From IMG/VR virus record IMGVR_UViG_3300047551_001195, positions 1 to 48,584 of that record: a stretch of 48,584 nt of DNA; one strand, written 5' to 3'. The stretch is from a virus. Both the position numbers and the translations under genes were made by a program. The notes under the pieces are model-generated. The model did no database searches, was not told the origin of the DNA, and worked only from the letters and a program-made list of their open reading frames with translations. Of the stretch, positions 9,001 to 16,147 are shown piece after piece. Position 1 is the stretch's first letter; the number at the start of each line of letters is the position of its first letter.

Positions 9001-9980
9001 GCACACAGTTCCATACCGCCACGCTCGTTGACCATGAACACGCCGTTGTTCTGGAGGATGGTCATGATGGCGACACCGATATCGCTGTTCATCACGCCAC
9101 CACGAACCACACAGACGGTGTTGGCGGGGTCAATCGTGATGTCACTCTCTTCGCCGTCATAGTTGCGAATCTTAATCTTCTTGGAAGTCACGGCTGAAAG
9201 TTCAACCTGAGCCTTGCTTGTCTTGATGGCATAGAATGTAATGCCCTTCTTCTTACAGATTTCACCCATTTTCTCAACGGTGTCGCTGAGGTCGTTCTGA
9301 GACGAGGTGAGGGCGAGGATGGTCACATCGGGCTTATCTTTAGTTTGCTCAAGGACAAACTCTTCCTTGAGACCCATGCCCTTGCGGACATCGTTGTAGA
9401 GTTGTTTCTTGAGGGTTTTATTTGAGCCAGGCACGCCGAGCGAGAAATTGGCAAAGTCACCGCTAAAAGCCGCCGCTCGCATCTTGGAAGCGGACATACC
9501 TGACACGCCAGATGACGCTTCGTCCCGTGCTTCGCCCGCCACTACAACATTGAATGTATCAAATGAGTATGTGCGCTTGCCTGTTGTATCCTTTTTACCC
9601 TTATACGAACCAATCTTTTGATAGTCAGCAAGGTGGTCATCGCCCGTGATGACGGTGATGTTCTTGTAGCCGAGTTCGCAGAGATAGAGAACGGCATCGT
9701 ACGGATTGATGGCCTTGTTCAGGGGAACATTCGCCTTGGGGAAGAACTTCTTGAGATATGTCACCTTCTGAGTGTGAGTCAGGGGGTTTCTCTTCGGGTC
9801 TTGTGTCTTGGAGACGAACAAGAAATGGTCGGCGTTCTTGGACTTAGCGAGCGAGAGCAACTTGTCAACCACGACACCGTGGCCGATGGTCGGAGGGTTC
9901 ATGCGTCCGAAGGCGAAGACGGCGGACTCCTTGCGAGCCTCTTGAAGTTGCGTGCCGTGTTCCGTGAACTTCCGAATCAT
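6096..9980 (-). CDS. Giant multidomain protein: nucleotidyltransferase + ATP-grasp ligase + retropepsin-like protease + phage DUF modules
   Basis: 1294 residues. Residues 18-205 form a cytidylyltransferase-type domain with the HIGH-like GRMNPPTIGH (25-34) and SGMSASKMR (160-168). Residues ~215-525 form a RimK-like ATP-grasp with K371, metal ligands in IIEMNASPGSG (487-497) and an LPHPRT pre-ATP segment. Residues ~540-655 match RimK-associated retropepsin-like proteases (PF05618 type): KVDTGNSG (D556-T-G) and DRSHMSTKVLLGLQFL (630-645). An acidic linker (672-677) leads to a helical region, a DUF5872-like part (901-970), a KKEFQKRYG..VFYATAWK module (1085-1106) and a C-terminal conserved module (1198-1292). 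The N-terminus has a leader-like L-Q-E at 12-14, and L/I-x-E sites occur near linkers. It starts in an ATGA overlap with the ligase-like gene and is probably packaged. Confidence 0.8.
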   Translation of the reverse strand: MIRKFTEHGTQLQEARKESAVFAFGRMNPPTIGHGVVVDKLLSLAKSKNADHFLFVSKTQDPKRNPLTHTQKVTYLKKFFPKANVPLNKAINPYDAVLYLCELGYKNITVITGDDHLADYQKIGSYKGKKDTTGKRTYSFDTFNVVVAGEARDEASSGVSGMSASKMRAAAFSGDFANFSLGVPGSNKTLKKQLYNDVRKGMGLKEEFVLEQTKDKPDVTILALTSSQNDLSDTVEKMGEICKKKGITFYAIKTSKAQVELSAVTSKKIKIRNYDGEESDITIDPANTVCVVRGGVMNSDIGVAIMTILQNNGVFMVNERGGMELCANKLETAIALKKHGLPHPRTAFVANEENVEAAVKEIGGKFPVIVKTLTGAEGIGVSKIESLESLKSVLQTLWKYEAEVIIQEFLPDFKNDVRSIVLNGKIFACAKRDKAPKDFRTNIARGSKGGSFQLSDEEIKLVEQAARVSKCYYVGIDHVINDGKPYIIEMNASPGSGNIYYRYYEDGKGKDNVKGEELVEDFVDYLTNKAHWKLFSNLAVRETVKIDGVEYKAKVDTGNSGYNMIHATDIKDNGDHTATFVLPNGKKVTKKIVSRITVKSGIGKKKRMVVLMDIEFHGKKFPNIKFSIGDRSHMSTKVLLGLQFLSKTGFTVDPAEAIYPQPEVGSQRKGDEEEEEELSEAVLTEMAKAELVNAMRTVAKSPTVLSGVVDLIKMRGKVSDEQYKNKADEVKNKFMAQLAIALGASGIIATFVHKFLKTEYGKQVQKYVFHSLMDVANSIATTTGADVSAHTIAAKLNLAAQKFSMFLSMDYTPEGEGIAEADLAFKGKAMKGHLDTLLDKIKDKHGTTDVTYGQAMKVVGSTGAARLAARGKIKRDSGDKEKGELGKTEAVSEADIGKGKEYTTKTGKTKGSPKDKEVGMPKKYVKGLSKTAAVARKKKLAARQDAPDDDPKTWEFTDPKEKDIKTKPSKYTQAFKQLAKKGGALKAIKNQFEVDSALSMIEGFEHYGFEKRINKALEMERISKVKGHHEAAEVYRGFVEWEKERVYENYVNEQTTLDEDVEYLMTEVSPPAGPARRFSKKEKIKKEFQKRYGSRWKEVFYATAWKMHNDSVEPEGDMVESAIDKIYREIVIEGAWDWTAKGPRGPLPVGTDKIVKTYKHDTPGERGRINEVAEEEKDAIYKEWSKLVNMSPKELSDFIDSEEGEEAGLSRKEAGKAGSEGGKIKSGRDSARAIVRMLKRKKETWTDNDWEWAKRQINFINRMSGAKGKLREPDGKPTRKLLALKIWGNDPEKK

Positions 9981-11179
9981 TGGTTGACCTTTCTATTCTG
10001 CCGACTGAAACGAAGACGATTGACCAACTTGACCACTCGTCCCGAACGAGCGATGACGAAACCTTCTGGGTCGGTGGGACGAATGCCGTCCTCATCAACA
10101 AAGAAGTGGCCGAACTGCGAGATGCCATGGAGTTTCGTCAGAATCATCTCCTTCACATTCGCAATCATGTTGTGTAGAGTGAATAAATCAGTGAACTGCT
10201 TATCGTAAGCGTTGATAAAGTTGAGGGCCTTGTTCATCATCTCGGTCTTCGCTTGTTGACCCTTCTGAGTCTTGAGTTTATTTATATCCTTTTCAAACTT
10301 TGTCTTCACTACCTTTGCGAAACCAGACGCTGAGAACTGACTCAGACCTCCGTTGATGGTTCCGTTGATGTAGGGCATCAGATACTCCACCACATCCTTG
10401 CGAGAGAGTAGAGTAGGTAAAAAACCCGATACTGCTTTGGCGAGACTCTCGGCCTCACCGATTTTGGCGAGCATCGGGGCTGACTCGTCTGGTTTGAGGA
10501 GGGCAGGGGTGATGTCATATACATTCGGGTCCGTGAACCACACATCGGGGTTCTTCTTGAGTTTGCTTGAGTCAAAGTTGAAGGTGGTGGCCGACAGGCT
10601 CTCCATTGTCTTACCCGTGTAAGCCGTATGGAACACGATGCCTACCTTGGCCTTGGCGATGGCCTTGCCCACCTCACTATCGGTCGGGGTCGTATAAAGG
10701 ATAGTATTGGGTTGAAACCCGATGGCCTGCTTCTTGTTCACCGAAAGCGTTTTTTTGTTGTCGGCGGTGAACAGGAGGTCGCCCTGAAGGACACCCTTTA
10801 TACCCAACTTGGGTAGGTGCTTGAGGCACTCAATCAGTTTGGTCGCAAGGTCGGCAGGAAAGCCCGCCGCCTTGATTTCGGCTTCTGTATGGTATGCCTT
10901 GACCGTCTTGCTGAAGGCCGATTTAGTGGAGACGAAGAACTTGCCGCTACTGGGGTTTACGCCGCATACAACGGCAGGCTTGCCATCCCACTTGACAGAC
11001 ACCCCCATACCCGTCTGACCCGTCTGGAGGCTTTGTACGATGTCCTTGAGGAAGGCTATGGACAGGGCCAACCCGTCCTTACCCTGAAGAATCATGAGGT
11101 CTTCTATGTGGTCAAGGTGCTTGTTGAGAGACTTCTCTTCGTTCAGGTTATGTTCGGAATGTCCCGAAAATGAAAGCAT
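9977..11179 (-). CDS. DUF6267-type protein; predicted covalent nucleotidyltransferase (DNA/RNA ligase-like)
   Basis: 400 residues. VSVKWDGKPAV gives a KxDG motif I (K63-W-D65-G66). GVLQGDLLF (129-137) fits motif III, GIVFHTAY (180-187) fits IIIa, DPEGFVIAR (370-378) fits IV and VVKLVN (382-387) fits V of the ligase/capping superfamily. This is the phage DUF6267 family, which is generally annotated as unknown. The ligase reading is inference from motif order and spacing. The N-terminus (MLSFSGHSEHNLNEEK) has the leader-like L-N-E. A late promoter (CTAAATA) and a TTGGAG site precede it, and its stop overlaps the start of the giant nucleotidyltransferase protein, so the two are one unit. Confidence 0.7.
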   Translation of the reverse strand: MLSFSGHSEHNLNEEKSLNKHLDHIEDLMILQGKDGLALSIAFLKDIVQSLQTGQTGMGVSVKWDGKPAVVCGVNPSSGKFFVSTKSAFSKTVKAYHTEAEIKAAGFPADLATKLIECLKHLPKLGIKGVLQGDLLFTADNKKTLSVNKKQAIGFQPNTILYTTPTDSEVGKAIAKAKVGIVFHTAYTGKTMESLSATTFNFDSSKLKKNPDVWFTDPNVYDITPALLKPDESAPMLAKIGEAESLAKAVSGFLPTLLSRKDVVEYLMPYINGTINGGLSQFSASGFAKVVKTKFEKDINKLKTQKGQQAKTEMMNKALNFINAYDKQFTDLFTLHNMIANVKEMILTKLHGISQFGHFFVDEDGIRPTDPEGFVIARSGRVVKLVNRLRFSRQNRKVNQ

Positions 11180-11197
11180 GGGTTCTCCAAGACCATT

Positions 11198-11204
11198 TAT
11201 TTAG
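11198..11204 (-). promoter_or_regulatory. Late-type promoter element (CTAAATA)
   Basis: CTAAATA 18 nt before the ATG at 11179, with TTGGAGAACCC as ribosome site; it drives the ligase-like and giant-protein genes. Confidence 0.5.
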
Positions 11205-11209
11205 ATTAC

Positions 11210-11524
11210 TTATCTGGTCTCGGGAACGGCGTTGGAGGTCAGGACATCCTGTATGGGCCGAAGGACATCCTCGGCTTCCTGCCCGTATAGGCAAGTATTA
11301 CAATTTTTATTGAGGCATCGGAAGACGGGGATGTTGACGGTCACGGTAGCGGACACAACGGGCTTTGTTCGGTACTCCTCATTTCCCCCTACCGTGAAGG
11401 TATAGTCCTGCCACGAGCGACTGGTGGCATGACCGCATTGGGGACAGGAAGGGCACTCAGTTGTAAATTCACGCTTCGGAGGCACTTCCCGTCCTTTGAA
11501 CCATGACGAAATCATACCGAACAT
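11210..11524 (-). CDS. Small zinc-ribbon protein
   Basis: 104 residues. CPSCPQCGH (residues ~24-32) and CLNKNCNTC (~70-78) supply two cysteine pairs separated by ~40 residues of beta-type sequence, a zinc-ribbon layout. Its function is unknown. The ATG at 11524 has no Shine-Dalgarno sequence; instead ATAAATA lies 6 nt upstream, embedded in the gp41 stop (GAT AAA TAA), so a leaderless late transcript is predicted. The second ATG at 11515 also lacks a good ribosome site. Confidence 0.6.
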   Translation of the reverse strand: MFGMISSWFKGREVPPKREFTTECPSCPQCGHATSRSWQDYTFTVGGNEEYRTKPVVSATVTVNIPVFRCLNKNCNTCLYGQEAEDVLRPIQDVLTSNAVPETR

Positions 11525-11529
11525 TCCGT

Positions 11530-12978
11530 TTATTTATCGTTGTTGCCCCAACCGCTGAACGACCTCTTCGGCTTCGTCCAGAACTTGCTGTCCATATCGT
11601 CCTCTTCATCCTCCACGACCTTCTTCTTGTTGACAACGGCGGGCTTGTCGGAGGAGATTTGACCGAAGATGCTCTGCTCCTTATCGCTGACATCAAACAA
11701 CTTCATCTTGGAGCGGTCAACACCGATGACAAACTTGCGATGAACGGTGGGGTCGCTGTAGCGATTCTTGAGTTGCTTCACCATCAACTGACCGCAGTCC
11801 TCCAGTTCCTCCGTGGAGATGAGGGCGAACATGAAGTCGGCTGTGTAGGGGAGGCCGAATGACTCTGATGTATCCGTGAGGTCAACATCGGTGCTGTTAT
11901 AGCCCTGACGATTGGTCTGGGTGGCGGTGACGATGGGGACTCCCTGTTGAACGGCAAGGCCACGGAGTTCCTCGGCGATGGCTTTGATGTAGGAGAATGA
12001 GTTGACATTTGCGCTCATCTTGAAGCGTGTGGAGGCGCAGATGTTGAGGTAGTCAATGAAGACAATATCGGGCTTGAAGTTCTTCTTGAGCCGCAGTTCG
12101 TCCATGAGGTGTCGGAAGTGGTCGGTGTTCGCCGTGGCCGTGGGGTACTCCTTGATGATGAGTTTACCCGTCAGGCCCTTGGTGACCGTTTGAAGTTTGC
12201 GGTCGTAAACATCCTTGGGCAGGGTGTGAAGGTCATCCACGGAGACATCCATGAGGTTGGCATCAATACGCTCGGCGATGCGCTCCTCGGCCATCTCGCA
12301 GGTGATGTAGAGAACATTCTTGTTCTGGGCGAGACAGGCGGCGGCTTGGTGGCACATGAAGAGGCTCTTGCCCACGCCCGTGCCTGCGAGGACAACATTC
12401 AGGGTCTTGTTCGTGACACCGCCCTTGGTAATCTTGTTGAAGATGTCAAGGTCATACGGAACCTTGTGTTCCACTCGGTGGTAGAACTCGTACCGCTTGT
12501 CGGCATCTTCCACGAAGTCGTGGCCGATGTTGGCATCAAAGGAGATGCTGAGGGCGTTGGAGAGAATCTCGGGGATGGCATTGCGGGTCTTGTCGCTCTT
12601 CTTCTTGTTGTCAATCAGTTGGATTGACTCCATGAGAGCGTTGTAGATAGCCTTGTCCTTGCAGAACTTCTCGGTCTGGTCAATGAGCCACTCGGAGTCG
12701 CTTATCTCATCCTTGCCCTCGGCGATGCTCTTGACGATGCTGAGACAGGTGTCAAACTCACCCTGAGACAGGCCGCTCTGCTCGGACAGGATGATGTTCA
12801 GGGCCTCAAGGGTGGGGGCGGAGGAGTACTTTTGGATGAACTCTTCCACCGTCTTGAAGATACGCTTCTCGCAGGAGTCATGAAAATAGTCCTCCCGCAG
12901 GAACGGGAGGACTCGGCGTGAATATTCTGCGTTGAACAGGAGGTTCCGCAGGACGATTTGTTCAATCTTGTCGGTCAT
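11530..12978 (-). CDS. 41: Replicative DNA helicase gp41 (DnaB-type)
   Basis: 482 residues (T4 gp41: 475). The N-terminal helical domain is followed by the RecA-like motor: Walker A AGTGVGKS (198-205), CEM loop (~228), Walker B DIVFIDYLN (304-312) and ATQTNRQGYN, with the downstream DTSESFG typical of phage DnaB helicases. The acidic/basic tail ending in FSGWGNNDK resembles gp41 tails that bind partner proteins. It unwinds duplex DNA 5' to 3' at the fork with primase gp61 (not in this window). A sigma-70-like promoter lies just upstream, only 9 nt from its -10 to the ATG, with no Shine-Dalgarno sequence, so an (almost) leaderless mRNA is likely. Confidence 0.95.
   Translation of the reverse strand: MTDKIEQIVLRNLLFNAEYSRRVLPFLREDYFHDSCEKRIFKTVEEFIQKYSSAPTLEALNIILSEQSGLSQGEFDTCLSIVKSIAEGKDEISDSEWLIDQTEKFCKDKAIYNALMESIQLIDNKKKSDKTRNAIPEILSNALSISFDANIGHDFVEDADKRYEFYHRVEHKVPYDLDIFNKITKGGVTNKTLNVVLAGTGVGKSLFMCHQAAACLAQNKNVLYITCEMAEERIAERIDANLMDVSVDDLHTLPKDVYDRKLQTVTKGLTGKLIIKEYPTATANTDHFRHLMDELRLKKNFKPDIVFIDYLNICASTRFKMSANVNSFSYIKAIAEELRGLAVQQGVPIVTATQTNRQGYNSTDVDLTDTSESFGLPYTADFMFALISTEELEDCGQLMVKQLKNRYSDPTVHRKFVIGVDRSKMKLFDVSDKEQSIFGQISSDKPAVVNKKKVVEDEEDDMDSKFWTKPKRSFSGWGNNDK
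11531..11537 (-). promoter_or_regulatory. Late-type promoter element, leaderless arrangement
   Basis: ATAAATA, then AACGGA, then ATG. The spacing places a T4-type late start site at or next to the start codon. Confidence 0.55.
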
Positions 12979-12987
12979 AGTGGAAAT

Positions 12988-13015
12988 ATAGTATCAACTA
13001 TCGAGGGGTAGTCAA
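12988..13015 (-). promoter_or_regulatory. Sigma-70-like promoter for gp41
   Basis: TTGACT, 16-nt spacer, TACTAT; the -10 ends 9 nt before the gp41 ATG. Confidence 0.6.
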
Positions 13016-13024
13016 AACAAATCA

Positions 13025-13390
13025 TCAAAATTTTAAATCAGATGGAAGTATTTTTTCTGAAATACCAACATTTCTTTCTACTGGAATTGCATAAGCGGTA
13101 GTGTATCCACTCGGTTTAGTGTCGTTGATAATAACCCTTGCTCCTTTTGGTAAACCCGACAATATGAAATCAAAACGAAGTTTATTTTGAGCGAAAAATT
13201 CTTTGATATATTTTTCAGATTCTTTGTCTCTAGCGGTCGCAATTATTATTGTATCATCGGGGTGTATTTTACTAAGGAATTCCTTTACTCCTGGCAGAAG
13301 TGTGTCAAATCCTTTTGTGTCATATCCACCATGTTCGACCAAAGTTCCATCCAAGTCAAATATCCAAGTGTTGGCTAGTCTGTCGATCAT
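13025..13390 (-). CDS. HAD-family phosphatase of the sugar pathway
   Basis: 121 residues from the ATG at 13390. This start forms an ATGA overlap with the upstream gene and has AAGGA 6 nt before it; a longer frame exists upstream but is not needed. Motif I is IFDLDGTLV (nucleophile Asp ~10), motif II is IIIATARD and a late acidic site is VIINDTKPSG. It is a compact HAD without a cap, like phosphatases found in LPS/capsule clusters. Being last in an operon with an SIS isomerase and a nucleotidyltransferase-kinase, it probably dephosphorylates a sugar phosphate intermediate. It is AT-rich compared with the replication genes. Confidence 0.75.
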   Translation of the reverse strand: MIDRLANTWIFDLDGTLVEHGGYDTKGFDTLLPGVKEFLSKIHPDDTIIIATARDKESEKYIKEFFAQNKLRFDFILSGLPKGARVIINDTKPSGYTTAYAIPVERNVGISEKILPSDLKF

Positions 13391-14892
13391 TGATATTCCT
13401 TCAAATAGCCATCCCACATTTCAACTGCTTTATAAAAAGCGATGATTATAGAACTATAATCCTCCACCACATAACCACACAAAGAAAACCATATTAAAAT
13501 ATGAAGTAAGTCTATTTCTCTTCTAGAATACGGAATTGATTTGAAGAAAATATCTTTGTAAGACTCCCAACCATTTTCATCTATTTGAAAGAAAATTTTA
13601 TTTTCATTGACGCTTACGAAATAATGTTTGGCGTTGATATTGTCATAGTTTCCAAAAAATGAGTAATACAACTTAGCCCAATCATATCTCGGGTCACCAA
13701 AGTATTTCTTCTTTCCAAAATATCCTCTCGGATCAATAAAGAAACACTTGTTGTCAATTGATATTATGTTTGAAAATGTACAATCTCCGTGTATTACTCC
13801 AAACGCCACTTCTGTCTTGAGTAAAACTTTTTCGATTTCATCAGTTAGTTTTTTCAAATCAAAAAATGGATTTACTCTTTCAACGCCATTTATAGTTATA
13901 TTTCTTTGTTTAGCCAGAGGAATAATGTCAACAACAGACTCAACCCTTTTTATTGTTTTGTTTATGTAAACCTCTCTCATCTCTTCGACATCACACGGAG
14001 AAGATTCAAGATCATGAACTCGCTTAATCTGTTTTATAATGTCAGAAAAAAGTTCTTGATTTGGTTCTTTTAAAAAGGGGTTTACACCATTCAATCGAGT
14101 CATTGTGTATGGGGTTTCGCTTATAATAGCGGGCACTCTGTCAAACCCTTTATTTCTTATAAAAGAGTACCAGTCAATTTCATCATGAATCAATTTTTCA
14201 TATTCCTTCACAACCGCCCGCTTCTTTACAACATCATTTTCAATTATAACCTGATTGAAATATCTGTTGTTGGACTGATACCTTTCAAAAGATGAGTATG
14301 TCCCAACATCAATTATATTTTTTATTGGAAAAGTTGACCAAGATTTTTTACTTGATTCAAGATAGTCTGTAAATGACCCAAACTTTGGTATGTCTTGCAG
14401 AACACTTTTGTCTTTAACTACAAATAAACCTGAAATCCCATTCTCAAAATTTTTTTCTTCACGAAGGAGACCATTATCTGCTTTCCATCGACATTCAAAA
14501 GAACATTCTTTATTTGTTACGCCAATGCTTATATCCTCTGGTCCCAGTTTTGGATATTTTATTTCTGATAAAAACACCAAATCTGACCAAGTTATAATAA
14601 AAGATTCTTTTTCTGGAATTAGTGAGGCCGCTTCCAGTATGCCAGAACAAGTACCTTTTTCCTTGGTGATAATATATTTAATATTTGAGTTGGGTCTAAA
14701 TTTTTTTGAGTACTTTATAAGAACATCAGACAAGTGATCACAAATGACATAGAAAATCGCATCTGGATTTGTATCAATCAGATGAAAGAGTATTGGTTTT
14801 CCTTGGATGGGTATGAGTGATTTTGGTTTTGCGGATGTCAGATTTCCCATTCTGCTTCCAATACCACCCGCTTGAATAATAATATGTTTCAT
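13387..14892 (-). CDS. Bifunctional sugar/choline-type nucleotidyltransferase + phosphotransferase
   Basis: 501 residues. Residues 1-210 are a GT-A-type nucleotidyltransferase: IIIQAGGIGSRMG (4-16) and KPKSLIPIQGKPIL (22-35), as in LicC and sugar-1-phosphate nucleotidyltransferases. Residues ~225-490 are an aminoglycoside/choline-kinase-like domain with the catalytic loop VIHGDCTFSNI (366-376) and the metal site FIDPRG (385-390). A kinase and an activating transferase in one chain suggest phosphorylation and then NDP/CDP activation of the same small molecule. The neighbours (SIS isomerase, HAD phosphatase) make a heptose- or KDO-like nucleotide-sugar route plausible, but the substrate is unknown. 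Codon use is strongly AT-rich. Confidence 0.8.
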   Translation of the reverse strand: MKHIIIQAGGIGSRMGNLTSAKPKSLIPIQGKPILFHLIDTNPDAIFYVICDHLSDVLIKYSKKFRPNSNIKYIITKEKGTCSGILEAASLIPEKESFIITWSDLVFLSEIKYPKLGPEDISIGVTNKECSFECRWKADNGLLREEKNFENGISGLFVVKDKSVLQDIPKFGSFTDYLESSKKSWSTFPIKNIIDVGTYSSFERYQSNNRYFNQVIIENDVVKKRAVVKEYEKLIHDEIDWYSFIRNKGFDRVPAIISETPYTMTRLNGVNPFLKEPNQELFSDIIKQIKRVHDLESSPCDVEEMREVYINKTIKRVESVVDIIPLAKQRNITINGVERVNPFFDLKKLTDEIEKVLLKTEVAFGVIHGDCTFSNIISIDNKCFFIDPRGYFGKKKYFGDPRYDWAKLYYSFFGNYDNINAKHYFVSVNENKIFFQIDENGWESYKDIFFKSIPYSRREIDLLHILIWFSLCGYVVEDYSSIIIAFYKAVEMWDGYLKEYQ

Positions 14893-14901
14893 ACTACACT
14901 C

Positions 14902-15558
14902 TCAAAAATTTATACCTCGATAGGCTACAACCATTCCAGTTTCACTGTCTGGTAAAATATCAGACCAAAAATAATTTTTTGAATATTTATTTTTTAGTTC
15001 CGATATTGCACCATACAAACTGCAATATTTTACATCGTGAAAAAAACAAATTGAGTTTTGAGATAAGTATGGCTCGATGGCCTCAAAGTCTAAAACTACT
15101 TGCTCGTTGGTATGAAGACCATCAATAAAAACAAAGTCATATTCCTTAAATCTCAATGCTCTAGGCGTGTCTACAGGTGAACTTCCGATTGTTAAGTTTA
15201 TATCAAGATTATATTTTTTGGAAAGTTCTTTGGTTATTTGATTTCCTAGCGCATTTGATGATCCTTCCGATTGATTGTCAATAACATCAATCGAAGAATT
15301 AGGAAAAAGTTCTGAACAAAATAGAGTGCTAAATCCAAATGCGTTTCCAACAATAAAAATTTTGGGACAGATGTTAGGATTTTTTTGGGAAAAACTTTGA
15401 AATAAATTGAGATCACTCAGGGGTGCGCCCCAACCCGTACCTAAGCCATTTATATGAAACAAAAATTCGTGAATCGTATCCACTTCATACCCATGACCTT
15501 TGTATTTTTCGGTAACTTTTTGAAATATTTCAATTGTTTTTTCCGAAACATTCAGCAT
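14902..15558 (-). CDS. Class I SAM-dependent methyltransferase (Methyltransf_24-like)
   Basis: 218 residues. IFIVGNAFGFSTLF (~69-82) fits the glycine-rich SAM loop (motif I), SSIDVIDNQSEG the acidic residue after strand 2, and YDFVFIDGLHTNEQV the DxDGxH site common in methyltransferases of sugar and O-antigen clusters. The ICFFHDV strand follows. Probable role: O- or N-methylation of a sugar or glycan in the same cluster. It overlaps the end of the SIS gene. The ribosome site is AGGAG 9 nt upstream. Confidence 0.75.
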   Translation of the reverse strand: MLNVSEKTIEIFQKVTEKYKGHGYEVDTIHEFLFHINGLGTGWGAPLSDLNLFQSFSQKNPNICPKIFIVGNAFGFSTLFCSELFPNSSIDVIDNQSEGSSNALGNQITKELSKKYNLDINLTIGSSPVDTPRALRFKEYDFVFIDGLHTNEQVVLDFEAIEPYLSQNSICFFHDVKYCSLYGAISELKNKYSKNYFWSDILPDSETGMVVAYRGINF

Positions 15559-16129
15559 TTCCCTTTTCTCCTATGTCGCCGCCCGGATGATTTCGATAAA
15601 AATCTTGAACTGTGACCTTTTTGTAGTCCACTATTTCCATTGCAATTGTGTGCAATACAATCAAATAATTTACAAGCGAGCAGGTGGGTACTCTGTTCCA
15701 CGGATCACATTCCTCTAAAAATGGAATATAAAAATCAAAATCACTCCACTTTTTTAATGAAGCAGAATTGTTAGAGTGAATCAAAAATATCTTAGATCCG
15801 CAATTTCTCGATTTTATTTTTTGACAAAAGAATTCAAGTTCTTTTGTATTTCCACTTTTAGATATCATGATGACGACAGAATTCTCATCAATCAATCCCA
15901 TATCACCGTGAACAGAGGAAACGGGATCAATCGCTATCGAACGAATGGTCAAAGAATTAAAGGTAGATGCAATTATGTTTGCTATATGAAGATTTTTGCC
16001 AACTCCTGTAAAATACAAGCATCTAGAATCTTTTAATAAATTGAAAAGTTTATCAAACTGATACTCATCTATCGAGGAGATCATATGATCTATTGATTCT
16101 TTATTCTTTTTTACAACCGAGTATTTCAA
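15530..16129 (-). CDS. SIS-domain sugar-phosphate isomerase (KpsF/GutQ-like)
   Basis: 199 residues with a single SIS domain: YFTGVGKNLHIA, SSVHGDMGLIDENSVVIMIS, KSGNTKEL and the C-terminal NHPGGDIG, which resembles the HPGG.LG end of arabinose-5-phosphate isomerases. It has no CBS domains, unlike full-length KpsF/KdsD. It probably interconverts a ketose- and an aldose-5-phosphate (or acts like GmhA on sedoheptulose-7-phosphate). The start is a TTG at 16129 behind GAAGAGGCGG. The frame continues directly from the stop of the upstream gene, so only one TGA separates the two readings. Confidence 0.75.
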   Translation of the reverse strand: MKYSVVKKNKESIDHMISSIDEYQFDKLFNLLKDSRCLYFTGVGKNLHIANIIASTFNSLTIRSIAIDPVSSVHGDMGLIDENSVVIMISKSGNTKELEFFCQKIKSRNCGSKIFLIHSNNSASLKKWSDFDFYIPFLEECDPWNRVPTCSLVNYLIVLHTIAMEIVDYKKVTVQDFYRNHPGGDIGEKGNAECFGKNN

Positions 16130-16147
16130 TTCCGCCTCTTCATCATT

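Noticed and set aside
10279-10286. Exact TATAAATA inside the ligase-like gene
   Set aside because: It matches the T4 late consensus, but it lies within a coding frame ~300 bp from the next start. It could be an internal promoter, but there is no further support.
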